NCBI GenBank assembly: GCA_964587755.1
Contig: CAZPMC010000021.1
Location: 1-35,617 of the forward strand
Length of the DNA: 35,617 nt
Origin: CAZPMC01 sp964587755
GTDB taxonomy: Bacteria > Bacillota > Clostridia > Acetivibrionales > DTU013
Direction: 5' to 3'
In this document: one piece after another, positions 23,611 through 32,645 of the stretch
How positions within the stretch are numbered: position 1 is the stretch's first letter
Layout: the number at the start of each line of letters is the position of its first letter
Made by a program: the position numbers and the translations under genes
Notes under the pieces: generated by a model
Databases searched by the model: none
Seen by the model: the letters and a program-made list of their open reading frames with translations, nothing else
Told to the model about the DNA's origin: nothing

Positions 23611-23955
23611 CTATGCACTATGCAGTGCATCCAAAGCAGAATTTAGGTTCTCATAAACTGACATTAGCTTTAGTATGCCAGATATCTCCAGTATCCTTCG
23701 GATTTTATTATCCCTGCAAATAATAGCCGCTTTTCCCCCAAGCTTTTTGATATTTGCATACCGGCCTACAATAACGCCTATACCTGAGCTGTCCATAAAG
23801 CTTAATCCCGAAAAGTCAAAAATAACATCTCTTGTGGTTGCCTTCAAAAGCTCCCCTTCGATTTTATTGCGAGCATATTCGGCAAAATGATGATCCAACT
23901 CTCCAGTGAATGAGGCAATCAGTGTAGAGCCCCTGTTTGTAAATCTGATATTCAA
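23611..23955 (-). CDS. spoIIAA: Anti-sigma-F factor antagonist SpoIIAA
   Basis: 114 residues, STAS domain. The phosphorylation site is in LSFMDSSGIGVIVGRY (Ser about 57-58). Unphosphorylated SpoIIAA frees sigma-F from SpoIIAB. Start is TTG 23955 with GGAGG 7 nt upstream. It is the first gene of the spoIIA operon. Confidence 0.95.
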   Translation of the reverse strand: MNIRFTNRGSTLIASFTGELDHHFAEYARNKIEGELLKATTRDVIFDFSGLSFMDSSGIGVIVGRYANIKKLGGKAAIICRDNKIRRILEISGILKLMSVYENLNSALDALHSA

Positions 23956-24000
23956 AGCAATTCCTCCGTATAATCCAGTATTTGTATTTACCAGTAGTTA

Positions 24001-24025
24001 GTTCTGCAAATACTTGGATTATCCT
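24001..24025 (-). promoter_or_regulatory. Candidate sigma-H-type promoter of spoIIA
   Basis: On the minus strand AGGATAA (24025-24019), 14 nt, then GAAC (24004-24001) approximates the sigma-H pattern (AGGA..T and GAAT), about 45 bp before spoIIAA. The -10 is imperfect, and no clear Spo0A box was seen. Confidence 0.25.
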
Positions 24026-24059
24026 TCATAGAAAAATAGGAACATTTGTAGAATTTTGC

Positions 24060-25016
24060 TTAACCCCTTTCACTTCTGTGTTTATCAGCAATTTGATCCA
24101 ACCTTCTCAACCGGTGGTTTACGCCAGATTTCCCGAGAGGCGGTGATAATTGCTGCCCCAGCTCGGCAAGGCTTAAATCCGTATACTCAAGTCTTACCTG
24201 TGCAATTTCGCGAAGACTTTTTGGTAATTTATCAAATCCGATGTTTTCAGCAATATATTTAATGTTATCAATCTGCCTAACAGATGCATTTACAGTTTTC
24301 TCAAGGTTAGCAGTCTCACAGTTGACTAATCTGTTTACATTGTTTCGCATATCTTTCAGAATCCTGACATTTTCAAGCTCCATCAATGCAGAATGGGCTC
24401 CAATAACATTTAAGAAGTCAACTATATTCTCCCCCTCCTTCAGGTAGGTAACATAGCTTCCTTTTCTCTTTAATATTTTTCCGTTTAATCCAAAGTCATT
24501 AAGAAGCTTTTTATGCTCCTGAGCCTGCTTTTTTGTCCGGGAGGTAAGTTCAAGATGGTATGTCTTTTCAGGATTGCTGATAGAGCCCCCGGCTAAAAAA
24601 GAGCCTCTTAGAAAAGCCTTTTTACAGCAGACACGTGTGAGTATGCTTTTATCTGAAAGGACCAGCTCAACTGGCTGTCCCTCCTCCATTTGTGCTTTTA
24701 TACCTGTTTGAGCAAGCAGCTTCTCTGAACCCAGAGCCGGAGTTATGAAGAGCATATAAGATACATGCCTTTTAAGCTTCCTGCTCTTTCTAATGGCAAC
24801 CTCCGCAGATATATCGCAATGCTTTTTCATAATGGAGAAAACTCTTCTGATAAAAGCCGCATTCTCCGTTGTAATCCTAATATTATACCCGTCGCCCTGA
24901 ACAGGTGCTGCAGCTCCGTTTAAGCAAAGAACCGCGGCAAGCTCAGACAAAAGACAGCAATCGTCCATATTTTCCAATCTGCACAGCTCATTTTTAACTC
25001 TTGATGAAAACGACAA
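24060..25016 (-). CDS. whiA: DNA-binding protein WhiA
   Basis: 318 residues. The start FSSRVKNELCRLE leads into the LAGLIDADG-like region (FLRGSFLAGGSISNPEKTYHLEL). The C-terminal helix-turn-helix region includes LPKSLREIAQVRLEYTDLSLAELGQQLSPPLGKSGVNHRLRRL. WhiA affects cell division and chromosome segregation in Firmicutes and is a sporulation regulator in actinobacteria. Start is TTG 25016 with AGGAGG 8 nt before it. It is 16 nt beyond the debranching-enzyme gene and last in the hprK-to-whiA run. Confidence 0.95.
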   Translation of the reverse strand: MSFSSRVKNELCRLENMDDCCLLSELAAVLCLNGAAAPVQGDGYNIRITTENAAFIRRVFSIMKKHCDISAEVAIRKSRKLKRHVSYMLFITPALGSEKLLAQTGIKAQMEEGQPVELVLSDKSILTRVCCKKAFLRGSFLAGGSISNPEKTYHLELTSRTKKQAQEHKKLLNDFGLNGKILKRKGSYVTYLKEGENIVDFLNVIGAHSALMELENVRILKDMRNNVNRLVNCETANLEKTVNASVRQIDNIKYIAENIGFDKLPKSLREIAQVRLEYTDLSLAELGQQLSPPLGKSGVNHRLRRLDQIADKHRSERG

Positions 25017-25032
25017 TTAAATTGCCTCCTTT

Positions 25033-26991
25033 TTAAATTACATTTTCAACGTATGCCCTAAGCACCTCTGCAACACTCCATGCTTGTGCAAAGCACCCTC
25101 TAGGTGTCAGTGGCTCATCTGCGTCAAATATTTCCGATATGTTTGCAAGGCATGCATTCATCATATGATCCTTGAAGGGTTTAAAAAACAAAGCTGTTAC
25201 TTCCCCATAAACCTCCTGTTTGCCAAAAGTTCTGGCAAATGCTGTTATAAAGTGACCAATAAGCCACGCCCATACTGTTCCCTGATGATATGCCGAATCC
25301 CTTTCGAACCTCCCGCCGATATACCTTCCCTTGTACCTGGGAGAGGCAGGCGAAAGACTTCTAAGCCCGTATGCCGTATATAGCTCCTTCCACACCTTCT
25401 CTACAATAAGTTTGGCCTCTCTGCCTTCAATTACCGGATTTGTGAGGCTTACTGCAAATATCTGGTTTGGTCTGACACTGTCATCTACAATATCGTTATT
25501 TATAACATCATTCAAATATTTCCCTTCCTCGTTCCAAAAAACATCCTTAAAGCTTTTCTTAACCAATTCAGACAACTGTCTGTAGAAGTCAGCATCATTC
25601 CCGAGTTCTTCTGTCATATGCACAAACACCTTAAGAGAATTATACCATAGGGCATTTATTTCAACTGCCTTGCCATGCCTCGGTGTAAAAACAGTATTAT
25701 CCGCCTTTGCATCCATCCATGTAAGCTGTGTATTCTCATCCCCTGCGATAATAAGACCGTCAATGTCCATATGAATATTATGCAATGTACCAGTCCTATA
25801 AGCTTCAATTATCTGATGCATTGAAGGATAGAGCTTACTCATCACAAATTCAGTATCCCCTGTGTATTCAACATATTTACTGATGGCCTCAAAGTACCAT
25901 AACGCCGCATCAACAGTATTATAACCAGGTTCATCTCCTGTGTCCGGAAACATATTAGGAAAAAGTCCATACTTTATATATTCGGAAAATGTGTAAAGAA
26001 TCTGGGCGGCATCATCGAAACGCCCTGTACACAAGGTCAGTCCGCACAGCGATATCATTGCATCCCTGCCCCAGTCGGTAAACCACGGATAACCTGCAAG
26101 TATAGTCTTTGCTCCTGTTGACTGCCTGTATGATATGAAGTGATCCGAGGCTCTGACCAGTAGATTTGCAAAGCTGTCCTTATACCCTGCGTTTTTGATA
26201 AGGGCTGAAATTCTTTCTTTTTCATTATCTATTAAAAGTTGTCCGTCATGGCTCCCAATGTCTTTTTCAATAGTGCAAATAAAAGTGATGGTTTTTACTT
26301 CCCGTGGGTTTAGCCTTATATCGAAGCTGCCTGGTATGTAATGGTCCTCCCTGTCATTTAGTCCCCTTTCCTGTTCTTCCTTATAGTGCATATTCTCAAA
26401 CCAGCAATCTTCAAAAGGAATATAGGTACTGCCGCTTAAGCTTAGCAATATCGTAAGGTCCATGTCAAAGGGCTTAATTCTGGTTTCACTTTCCTCATAC
26501 CTTTGCTGGAATTTCATATGATGCTTATTTGATTCACCGTGATAATCCCTGAAGTTCACAAGAGGTGTGATTCTAATCTCAAGTGGGGATGAGCCGCTTC
26601 TTATATCGTACAAGACAGCTACTGTGTTTTTACCGTATACCATAGTAACAGTTTTTTTAATAGAAATATCGCCTATTACGTAATTGAAAACCGGTAGCGG
26701 GTCAAGTTCAAAGCTTTCGAGGTAATGATATCCCTCCGATATAAAATCACCTGTTGAGAATGCATGAAGGTTGTATGATCTGCCATCCGATGTGACGGTC
26801 TCGTGAAGCTGGGAGAGAATTAAATGTCTTTGAATCGGTGGATTAAGCGAAGCTGTCAGAAGGCCGTGATACCTCCGGGTATTACCGCCAGTAATTGTAG
26901 AGGCTGCAAAGCCACCGATACCGTTTGTAATAAGCCATTCCTTCTCACAGCCGCGCTGCCATGTGCACCATTCGGATTTGCCAAATCTCAT
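25033..26991 (-). CDS. Glycogen debranching enzyme family (amylo-alpha-1,6-glucosidase, GDE_C)
   Basis: 652 residues. The N-terminal domain (about 1-260) starts with EWLITNGIGGFAASTITGGNTRRYHGLL, typical of bacterial GDE_N. The C-terminal (alpha/alpha)6 catalytic domain contains GYPWFTDWGRDAMISL, NTVDAALWYFEA, TWMDAKA and the end motif YHQGTVWAWLIG. It should hydrolyse alpha-1,6 branches of glycogen or related glucans. ATG 26991 follows GGAG by 9 nt. It sits between yvcK and whiA, which are neighbours in many genomes, so it is an insertion in a conserved cluster. Confidence 0.9.
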   Translation of the reverse strand: MRFGKSEWCTWQRGCEKEWLITNGIGGFAASTITGGNTRRYHGLLTASLNPPIQRHLILSQLHETVTSDGRSYNLHAFSTGDFISEGYHYLESFELDPLPVFNYVIGDISIKKTVTMVYGKNTVAVLYDIRSGSSPLEIRITPLVNFRDYHGESNKHHMKFQQRYEESETRIKPFDMDLTILLSLSGSTYIPFEDCWFENMHYKEEQERGLNDREDHYIPGSFDIRLNPREVKTITFICTIEKDIGSHDGQLLIDNEKERISALIKNAGYKDSFANLLVRASDHFISYRQSTGAKTILAGYPWFTDWGRDAMISLCGLTLCTGRFDDAAQILYTFSEYIKYGLFPNMFPDTGDEPGYNTVDAALWYFEAISKYVEYTGDTEFVMSKLYPSMHQIIEAYRTGTLHNIHMDIDGLIIAGDENTQLTWMDAKADNTVFTPRHGKAVEINALWYNSLKVFVHMTEELGNDADFYRQLSELVKKSFKDVFWNEEGKYLNDVINNDIVDDSVRPNQIFAVSLTNPVIEGREAKLIVEKVWKELYTAYGLRSLSPASPRYKGRYIGGRFERDSAYHQGTVWAWLIGHFITAFARTFGKQEVYGEVTALFFKPFKDHMMNACLANISEIFDADEPLTPRGCFAQAWSVAEVLRAYVENVI

Positions 26992-26996
26992 TTATT

Positions 26997-28067
26997 TCAA
27001 CTCCGCTTATTCAATTTATACTTTAAATAGGAATACTCCAACGTCCTTTTCCTGTCACCGCTGAGCACATTATCAATAACAAGCTTGACAAGAACCCTTG
27101 CCAGCTTATCCGGGTCATGTCTTATATAGTTATTGGCTGCAGTCAAAAAATCGCCATCGATCAGCTTAATACCGGCTGCATTTAAATAACCCTTGTCAAT
27201 TGACACCTTATCTGCTCCGTCATCCTTATACTTTTCCATTAAATTGGCAGGAATAGGAGCATTGTTGGCTATACAAATTTCAATAATGCCTTTGCCGGCA
27301 TGCTCCTCCAATGCGCAAATATGGTCATAAACACTGTAATCATCAGTCTCAGAGGGTTGTGTCATAATATTGCACACGTATACCTTCATAGCCTTGCTCT
27401 TTTTAATCTCTTCACATATCCCGCTTACAAGCAGATTTGGTATGATGCTTGTATAAAGGCTTCCGGGCCCTAATACAATAATATCCGCATCCTTTATGGC
27501 CTCAATAACCTGCCCCAGCGGTTCGGCTCCTGACGGCTCTAAATAGACCCTTTTTATTTTCCCCCTGTGAATGCTGTTATGTACTCCTATGTTCGACTCC
27601 CCGCAGATAATACATCCATCCTCCAGCTCCGCGCAAAGGGTGACGTTTTCAAGGGTAACAGGAAGGACTCTTCCTTTTACGGCAAGTACATCACTCATCT
27701 TACCGACCGCCTCTACAAAGCTTGAGGATATTCCGTCCATAGCAGCTAAAAAAAGATTGCCAAAGCTTTGACCCTTCAGGCTCCCATCTTTAAATCTGTA
27801 CTGGAGCAGCTGCTCCATCATAGGCTCTGTGTCAGCCAAAGCTAATACACAGTTTCTTATATCTCCCGGCGGCAACATCCCCAGTTCATTTCTAAGCATT
27901 CCCGAGCCGCCGCCATCATCAGCCACAGTCACAACTGCGGTTATATTCGAGCTGTATTCCTTAAGACCCCTGAGCATTGTACTAAGGCCCGTTCCGCCGC
28001 CTATTGCGACGATTTTTGGACCTTGTACCGATATGCCCTTGTCATTTATTATATTTTTAAATCTCAT
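26997..28067 (-). CDS. yvcK: YvcK family gluconeogenesis factor (CofD-like)
   Basis: 356 residues. VAIGGGTGLSTMLRGLK is the nucleotide-sugar-binding start, ADDGGGSGMLR and PPGDIRNCVLAL are family signatures, and LGPGSLYTSIIPNLLV and CNIMTQPSETD follow. In Bacillus YvcK binds UDP-sugars and is needed for growth on gluconeogenic carbon and for wall shape. ATG 28067 overlaps the rapZ stop as ATGA, so translation is probably coupled. Confidence 0.95.
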   Translation of the reverse strand: MRFKNIINDKGISVQGPKIVAIGGGTGLSTMLRGLKEYSSNITAVVTVADDGGGSGMLRNELGMLPPGDIRNCVLALADTEPMMEQLLQYRFKDGSLKGQSFGNLFLAAMDGISSSFVEAVGKMSDVLAVKGRVLPVTLENVTLCAELEDGCIICGESNIGVHNSIHRGKIKRVYLEPSGAEPLGQVIEAIKDADIIVLGPGSLYTSIIPNLLVSGICEEIKKSKAMKVYVCNIMTQPSETDDYSVYDHICALEEHAGKGIIEICIANNAPIPANLMEKYKDDGADKVSIDKGYLNAAGIKLIDGDFLTAANNYIRHDPDKLARVLVKLVIDNVLSGDRKRTLEYSYLKYKLNKRS

Positions 28068-28939
28068 CTTCCTATCCCTCTACCGTCTCTTTCAATATCC
28101 CTGTGTTCAACTATAGGCCTATACCCCTTCTGAGTAAGGCTTCCGGAAAGCTCATCGGCAATAGCAACAGAGCGGTGTCTGCCTCCTGTACAGCCTATAC
28201 CGATTATAAGCTGAGATTTGCCCTCTTTAACATAATTTGGTATCAGGAAATCCAGCATAGAATTAAGCTTTTCTAAGAACTCAACAGTTTCAGGCATTTT
28301 AAGCACATAATCTCTCACATTGTCATGCTTACCTGACAGCCGCTTCAAGGATTCGATATAATATGGATTTGGTATAAACCTTACATCAAAAATAAGGTCG
28401 CACTCTATTGGAATACCGTACTTAAACCCAAATGAAATAATGCTGATTATTAAAGATTGAAATGTGCTGTCATTGCCTATTATACCTGTAACTGCATCCT
28501 TTAACTGTCGCGGCAGGAGGTTTGATGTGTCAATTACATAGTCTGCCCTGTCTTTTATTCTTTTCAGGACGCGGCGCTCTTCTGCTATTCCCTTTAAAAT
28601 TCGGCCCCCTTGAGCCAACGGGTGAGTTCTTCTTGACTCTTTATACCGTTTAATTATCACTTTGTCGGAGGCTTCCATGAAAAGTATCTCATAGGTATGA
28701 CCTGAGTCCTTTAACTCATCCAGAGCAGGAAACAGGTCATTTAAAAGCTCCCCTCCGCGCACATCAATAACCAGTGCTATTTTATCCATTTTCTTATAGC
28801 TTTGAGAGCATACCTCTGCGATTTTCGGTATCAGCTTAGGCGGGAGGTTGTCAATGCAAAAAAAACCAACATCTTCAAGATGCTTTGCAACCGAGCTTTT
28901 CCCTGCTCCGGATATTCCTGTAATGACAATAAATCTCAT
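28064..28939 (-). CDS. rapZ: RapZ/YvcJ nucleotide-binding protein
   Basis: 291 residues. The Walker A motif is GISGAGKSS (about 8-16). LVIDVRGGELL is Walker B-like, and the conserved C-terminal half ends with IGIGCTGGRHRSVAIADEL. In E. coli RapZ adapts RNase E decay of the GlmZ RNA; in Firmicutes the YvcJ role is linked to competence and is less clear. GGGGGAG precedes ATG 28939. It is between murB and yvcK. Confidence 0.94.
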   Translation of the reverse strand: MRFIVITGISGAGKSSVAKHLEDVGFFCIDNLPPKLIPKIAEVCSQSYKKMDKIALVIDVRGGELLNDLFPALDELKDSGHTYEILFMEASDKVIIKRYKESRRTHPLAQGGRILKGIAEERRVLKRIKDRADYVIDTSNLLPRQLKDAVTGIIGNDSTFQSLIISIISFGFKYGIPIECDLIFDVRFIPNPYYIESLKRLSGKHDNVRDYVLKMPETVEFLEKLNSMLDFLIPNYVKEGKSQLIIGIGCTGGRHRSVAIADELSGSLTQKGYRPIVEHRDIERDGRGIGR

Positions 28940-28987
28940 AATATGCTCCCCCTTATATGCTTCCCCCGGACATTTCTGTCACCGTTC

Positions 28988-29902
28988 TTAGGCTTCTCCC
29001 ACTATCTTAACCTCAGTGTCCAATTTCACTTCATATTTCTTAAAAACAACTTCCTGTATATGCTCAATTAAAGCTATTACATCGTTTGCAGTGGCATTTC
29101 CGTTATTTACAATGAATCCGCAGTGTAAGGCCGATACCGAGGCTCCACCAATGGAAAAGTTCCTTAGCCCGCAGTCCTGAACCAATTTCCCTGCGAAATG
29201 TCCTGCCGGCCTTTTGAAGATACTTCCTGCACTTGGAAGATCCAATGGCTGCTTTTCACGGCGCATTGCACTAAACTGCTCCATCTTTCTTTTTATCTCT
29301 TCCCTGCTGCCTTTTTTTAATTTAATGTAGGTTTTAAGCACAACTCCCCCGTCTTTCTGTATAAAGCTCGAACGCTTTCCAAAGCAGTGCTTTTGCCCGT
29401 TTAGGGAAGTTATAGTACCATCTGGCTTCAAATAATCGCTTCTATCTACCACCATTGACATATCCCCATCATAAGCGCCGGCATTCATCGTAACGGCGCC
29501 TCCCAGGGTACCCGGTATGCCTTCAGCAAACTCCAGGCCAGTCAATTGGTTTTCAAGGGCAATACGTGACAAGCGTGATAGTAAAATACCTGCCTGTGCA
29601 GCAATGCCGTCTTCTGTCAGCTCATAACCGCTCATATTGTCCTTGAGTTTTACTACAACACCTCTGATTCCCTTATCCCTTACAATCAGGTTTGTACCGT
29701 TCCCCATGACCAGCATAGGGATTTTATTGGAGTTTAACATCATAAATATGTTTTTTAAGCTTTCAAAATCAGGCGGTGTTACAAATACGTCAGCAGGCCC
29801 ACCTATCTTGAATGAGGTATGATTAGACATTTTCTCGTCTATCTTGACGTTGTCTCTTCCTGCTATTTCGCCAATAAGCTTTGCTATATAAAATTTATCC
29901 AA
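28988..29902 (-). CDS. murB: UDP-N-acetylenolpyruvoylglucosamine reductase
   Basis: 304 residues, type IIa MurB. The FAD domain has SFKIGGPADVFV and VMGNGTNLIVRD; the core has EFAEGIPGTLGGAVTMNAGAY. The catalytic Ser lies in PSAGSIFKRP, and the distal Glu lies in the KYEVKLDTEVKIVGE end. It makes UDP-MurNAc for peptidoglycan. Start is TTG 29902 with AAGGGG upstream. It is 32 nt after the PHP gene. Confidence 0.95.
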   Translation of the reverse strand: MDKFYIAKLIGEIAGRDNVKIDEKMSNHTSFKIGGPADVFVTPPDFESLKNIFMMLNSNKIPMLVMGNGTNLIVRDKGIRGVVVKLKDNMSGYELTEDGIAAQAGILLSRLSRIALENQLTGLEFAEGIPGTLGGAVTMNAGAYDGDMSMVVDRSDYLKPDGTITSLNGQKHCFGKRSSFIQKDGGVVLKTYIKLKKGSREEIKRKMEQFSAMRREKQPLDLPSAGSIFKRPAGHFAGKLVQDCGLRNFSIGGASVSALHCGFIVNNGNATANDVIALIEHIQEVVFKKYEVKLDTEVKIVGEA

Positions 29903-29934
29903 GGCTTTTTGCCCCTTTCAAAATCTACTTATCA

Positions 29935-30672
29935 TTATTTTATTTTAACCAAAGCCCCTTTGATAACCTTCCGCTCATCAATATATTCCTGAATGCTCTT
30001 AAGCGACTTGCAGACAATAAGCTCCTCAGGGATGCCACCCTCCTCAAGCAGGTCATAAGTGCTGTCAAATTTGCCGACATCGTAGCAAATATGGGCATCG
30101 GTTCCACAACTGATTCTCACCGAGTACTTTTTGCACATCTTAACAAACTCAAGACAGTTTGCCTCGCTTCCCTTTCTCACAGAGAAGGAGCCGTTGTTTA
30201 TTTCAATCAGCTTATTGTATTGTGCGGCTGCTCTAACTACCTTATCTATGTCCACCGGGAATTGGGGATTGCCCGGGTGAACTATTGCATCCACATAGGG
30301 ATTCTTCAGTGCCCCTATAATTGCACTGGTGTTTTCCTCAACTGTCCCAGGTTCAATAACAATATCGTGTAAACCTGCATTTACAAACTCAAGCCTTGCC
30401 AAATACTCATCAGGTACATCCAGTGTGCCTAAGTAGTCTATTATATTTGCTTCAACTCCTTTTATTACTCTTACACCATTCATAAATTCCGGGATTGCCC
30501 TATGGTTCCAAAAGTAAACAAGATGTGGCGCTCCCGGAATCCTCGGGCCGTGGTCTGACAACACAATTGCCTCGAGACCTTTTTTCTCCGCTTCAATAGT
30601 ATTTTCATAAAGTGTGCTGAATGCGTGACCGCTAGATATGCTGTGTGTATGTGTGTCAACTAGTATATTCAA
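29935..30672 (-). CDS. PHP-domain phosphoesterase (YcdX-like)
   Basis: 245 residues. Metal-binding histidines appear in DTHTHSISSGHAFS, VLSDHGPRIPGAPH, GVEANIIDY, IVHPGNPQ and CGTDAHICYD. This fits the trinuclear-metal PHP phosphatase group (YcdX); the substrate is unknown. TTG 30672 overlaps the hprK stop as TTGA, and GGAGG lies 7 nt upstream, so it is coupled to hprK. Confidence 0.9.
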   Translation of the reverse strand: MNILVDTHTHSISSGHAFSTLYENTIEAEKKGLEAIVLSDHGPRIPGAPHLVYFWNHRAIPEFMNGVRVIKGVEANIIDYLGTLDVPDEYLARLEFVNAGLHDIVIEPGTVEENTSAIIGALKNPYVDAIVHPGNPQFPVDIDKVVRAAAQYNKLIEINNGSFSVRKGSEANCLEFVKMCKKYSVRISCGTDAHICYDVGKFDSTYDLLEEGGIPEELIVCKSLKSIQEYIDERKVIKGALVKIK

Positions 30673-31604
30673 ATATCTTCCTCCTGTTTATTAATCTCAC
30701 CTATTAATCTGTCACTAATAACTTTTGCTGCGTTGTAACCCATCTTTTTCTGTCTGTTGTTCATTGCCGCAACCTCTGCAATTATTGCGAGATTTCTCCC
30801 CGGTCTGACAGGGATAACCAAGGACGGGACCTTTATCCCCAAAATATCAGTGTACTGCTCATCCAAACCCAGTCTGTCATATATTTTATCCTTGTTCCAG
30901 TGCTCAAGTTTCATTACAAGATTAATATTTTCCTGCATTTTTACCGAGCCCATTCCATAGAGATTCTTGACATCAAGTATGCCCACACCTCTGATTTCGA
31001 TAAAATATCTTATATTTTCAGGTGCACTTCCCAACAGTGTTTTGTCTGAAACCCTTCTTATCTCGACTACATCATCTGCAATTAACCTGTGTCCTCTTTT
31101 CACAAGCTCCAAAGCAGTCTCGCTCTTACCGACACCGCTTTCTCCTAAAATAAGTACCCCCTCTCCATAAACCTCCACAAGACCTCCGTGCTGCGTTATT
31201 TTCGGCGCAAGGAGTACATTAAGGTAGCGTATCAGTCCGCTCATAAATCTTGATGTTATATCAGTGGTTCTAAGTATCGGTATTTTGTATTTCCTTGAAA
31301 CAATCAGCATTTCTTCAAATGGCTCCATATCTCTTGCTATTACAAGACATGGAAAGCCGAATCTGAAATACTCATCCAGCCTCCTGAGGCGCTCCTCATG
31401 TGTAAGGCTCTCCAAATACGTCGCTTCAACCTTACCGAGTATTTGAATTCTATCTGTACCAAAAAGCTCCATGTAGCCTGTAAGCTGTAGCCCCGGCCTG
31501 TTTACATCTGAGGTGGTAATTTCAATTTTATTCGAGCCTTCATACATACAGAGCTCCTCAAGCTGGAACTCCTTTATGATGTCAGGCAGTTTTACAGTAG
31601 ACAA
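30669..31604 (-). CDS. hprK: HPr kinase/phosphorylase
   Basis: 311 residues. The N-terminal domain (about 1-125) leads to TQHGGLVEVYGEGVLILGES, with the Walker A GESGVGKS. The HPrK signature RGVGILDVKNLYGMGSV and the DDVVE motif are present. It phosphorylates and dephosphorylates the regulatory Ser of HPr or Crh in response to fructose-1,6-bisphosphate, ATP and Pi. TTG 31604 has GGAGG 7 nt upstream. It heads the hprK-PHP-murB-rapZ-yvcK-GDE-whiA run. The HPr-like protein at 5476-5703 is a probable substrate. Confidence 0.95.
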   Translation of the reverse strand: MSTVKLPDIIKEFQLEELCMYEGSNKIEITTSDVNRPGLQLTGYMELFGTDRIQILGKVEATYLESLTHEERLRRLDEYFRFGFPCLVIARDMEPFEEMLIVSRKYKIPILRTTDITSRFMSGLIRYLNVLLAPKITQHGGLVEVYGEGVLILGESGVGKSETALELVKRGHRLIADDVVEIRRVSDKTLLGSAPENIRYFIEIRGVGILDVKNLYGMGSVKMQENINLVMKLEHWNKDKIYDRLGLDEQYTDILGIKVPSLVIPVRPGRNLAIIAEVAAMNNRQKKMGYNAAKVISDRLIGEINKQEEDI

Positions 31605-31646
31605 ATCCTATCCTCCTCAAATCATTAAATTTAAGTATTCAGTAAA

Positions 31647-31675
31647 ATTATATACCACCACTGCACAAGGCACAA
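31647..31675 (-). promoter_or_regulatory. Candidate sigma-A promoter of hprK
   Basis: On the minus strand a perfect TATAAT (31652-31647) lies 17 bp after TTGTGC (31675-31670), a weak -35. The leader to the TTG at 31604 is about 35 nt. Confidence 0.5.
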
Positions 31676-31712
31676 GCCCGAAGCAAGAGGAGCAAGGGGG
31701 ACGGTTGGAGCA

Positions 31713-31733
31713 AAAAAGACGGTTCGTCTTTTT
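31713..31733. terminator. Hairpin terminator downstream of the CPBP gene
   Basis: AAAAAGACG, loop GTT and CGTCTTTTT form a perfect 9-bp stem that works in both directions (A-run one side, T-run the other). It touches the left end of the 117-bp element at 31734. Confidence 0.75.
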
Positions 31734-31850
31734 GGACAAATTTTCAACTAATGGACGCTTTGAGTTTTCATAAATCTGGTTATTCAATGTTATGTTTACT
31801 AATCTGCTTGAAAACGCAGTCGCATGTGTCCATTAATTGAATTTTTGTCC
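31734..31850. mobile_element. 117-bp element with 23-bp terminal inverted repeats
   Basis: The left arm 31734-31756 (starts GGACAAATTT, ends AATGGAC) and the right arm 31828-31850 (starts GTCCATT, ends TTTTTGTCC) are inverted copies with three mismatches. The middle is AT-rich with no reading frame. It is one base from the CPBP stop (31852) and touches the terminator hairpin. It could be a tiny MITE-like insertion or a large RNA hairpin; no clear target duplication was seen. Confidence 0.55.
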
Positions 31851-31851
31851 A

Positions 31852-32553
31852 TTATACGAGCAAATAAACAACCATGTAGCCGACAGTAGCCAAAGTGTGT
31901 CCTAGTACTGAAGCCCATATATTCTTAAAATAATATCGCATCCAGCCCCAGAACAGTCCGGCTATAAAGATAAATAAGACCATTAGAATACTCATAAAAG
32001 ATAATGAGAAAAATCTAAGAACCGTGGCTAAGTGATATGACATATAGAATAGCGAAACAACTATTATTATAAACCATCTGCTGAAATAATCCCCAAATTT
32101 CTCATACAGGTAACCTCTCCAAAACACTTCCTCGATCATGCCATTGAAAAGCACCATAAGCAGGAATATCAACAGTTTGGCTTCATCCCCGACACCCCAT
32201 GACCGAAGTGTCGTTGCAATATCACCCGACATGAAAAAATCCCGGAATACAAAAAAACCTCCTGTTGTAAACCCAAGGATTGCCATGCCGTGCAGTATTC
32301 CAAAAACAATTGCCCTTTTTTTATTTTCATCAGTAAAACCAAGAAACTGCAAACACTCATTAATAGGTCGTCTTTTTACTACCAGCAGGTCGATTAATGG
32401 AACTACTAAGCAAATCGCCAGATAATAAAAAATAAAAACCAATAATAAATTGTTAAATACTGTTAATGGAATGATAACGGCTAATGAAGCCAAAATCATT
32501 ATGAAAAAAGCAGTACTGATTTCCTTTGCTTTTTTGTCAATATTAAGCGGCAT
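31852..32553 (-). CDS. CPBP-family intramembrane metalloprotease (CAAX-like)
   Basis: 233 residues with about six to seven membrane segments. The Abi/CPBP motifs are present: the EEVFWRG glutamate pair (about 141-147), FYMSYHLATV (His) and SVLGHTLATVGYM (His). It is a membrane protease or related scaffold with unknown substrate. AAGGGGGA precedes ATG 32553. It stands alone between V-ATPase subunit D and hprK, with long hairpins on both sides. Confidence 0.87.
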   Translation of the reverse strand: MPLNIDKKAKEISTAFFIMILASLAVIIPLTVFNNLLLVFIFYYLAICLVVPLIDLLVVKRRPINECLQFLGFTDENKKRAIVFGILHGMAILGFTTGGFFVFRDFFMSGDIATTLRSWGVGDEAKLLIFLLMVLFNGMIEEVFWRGYLYEKFGDYFSRWFIIIVVSLFYMSYHLATVLRFFSLSFMSILMVLFIFIAGLFWGWMRYYFKNIWASVLGHTLATVGYMVVYLLV

Positions 32554-32645
32554 ATAGTCCCCCTTTACAAGTAGTATACAACCCTTATTGTTGAATCAAT
32601 TAAACATACTTTCTATCATATATTACAACTTTACGTTAATCAATG

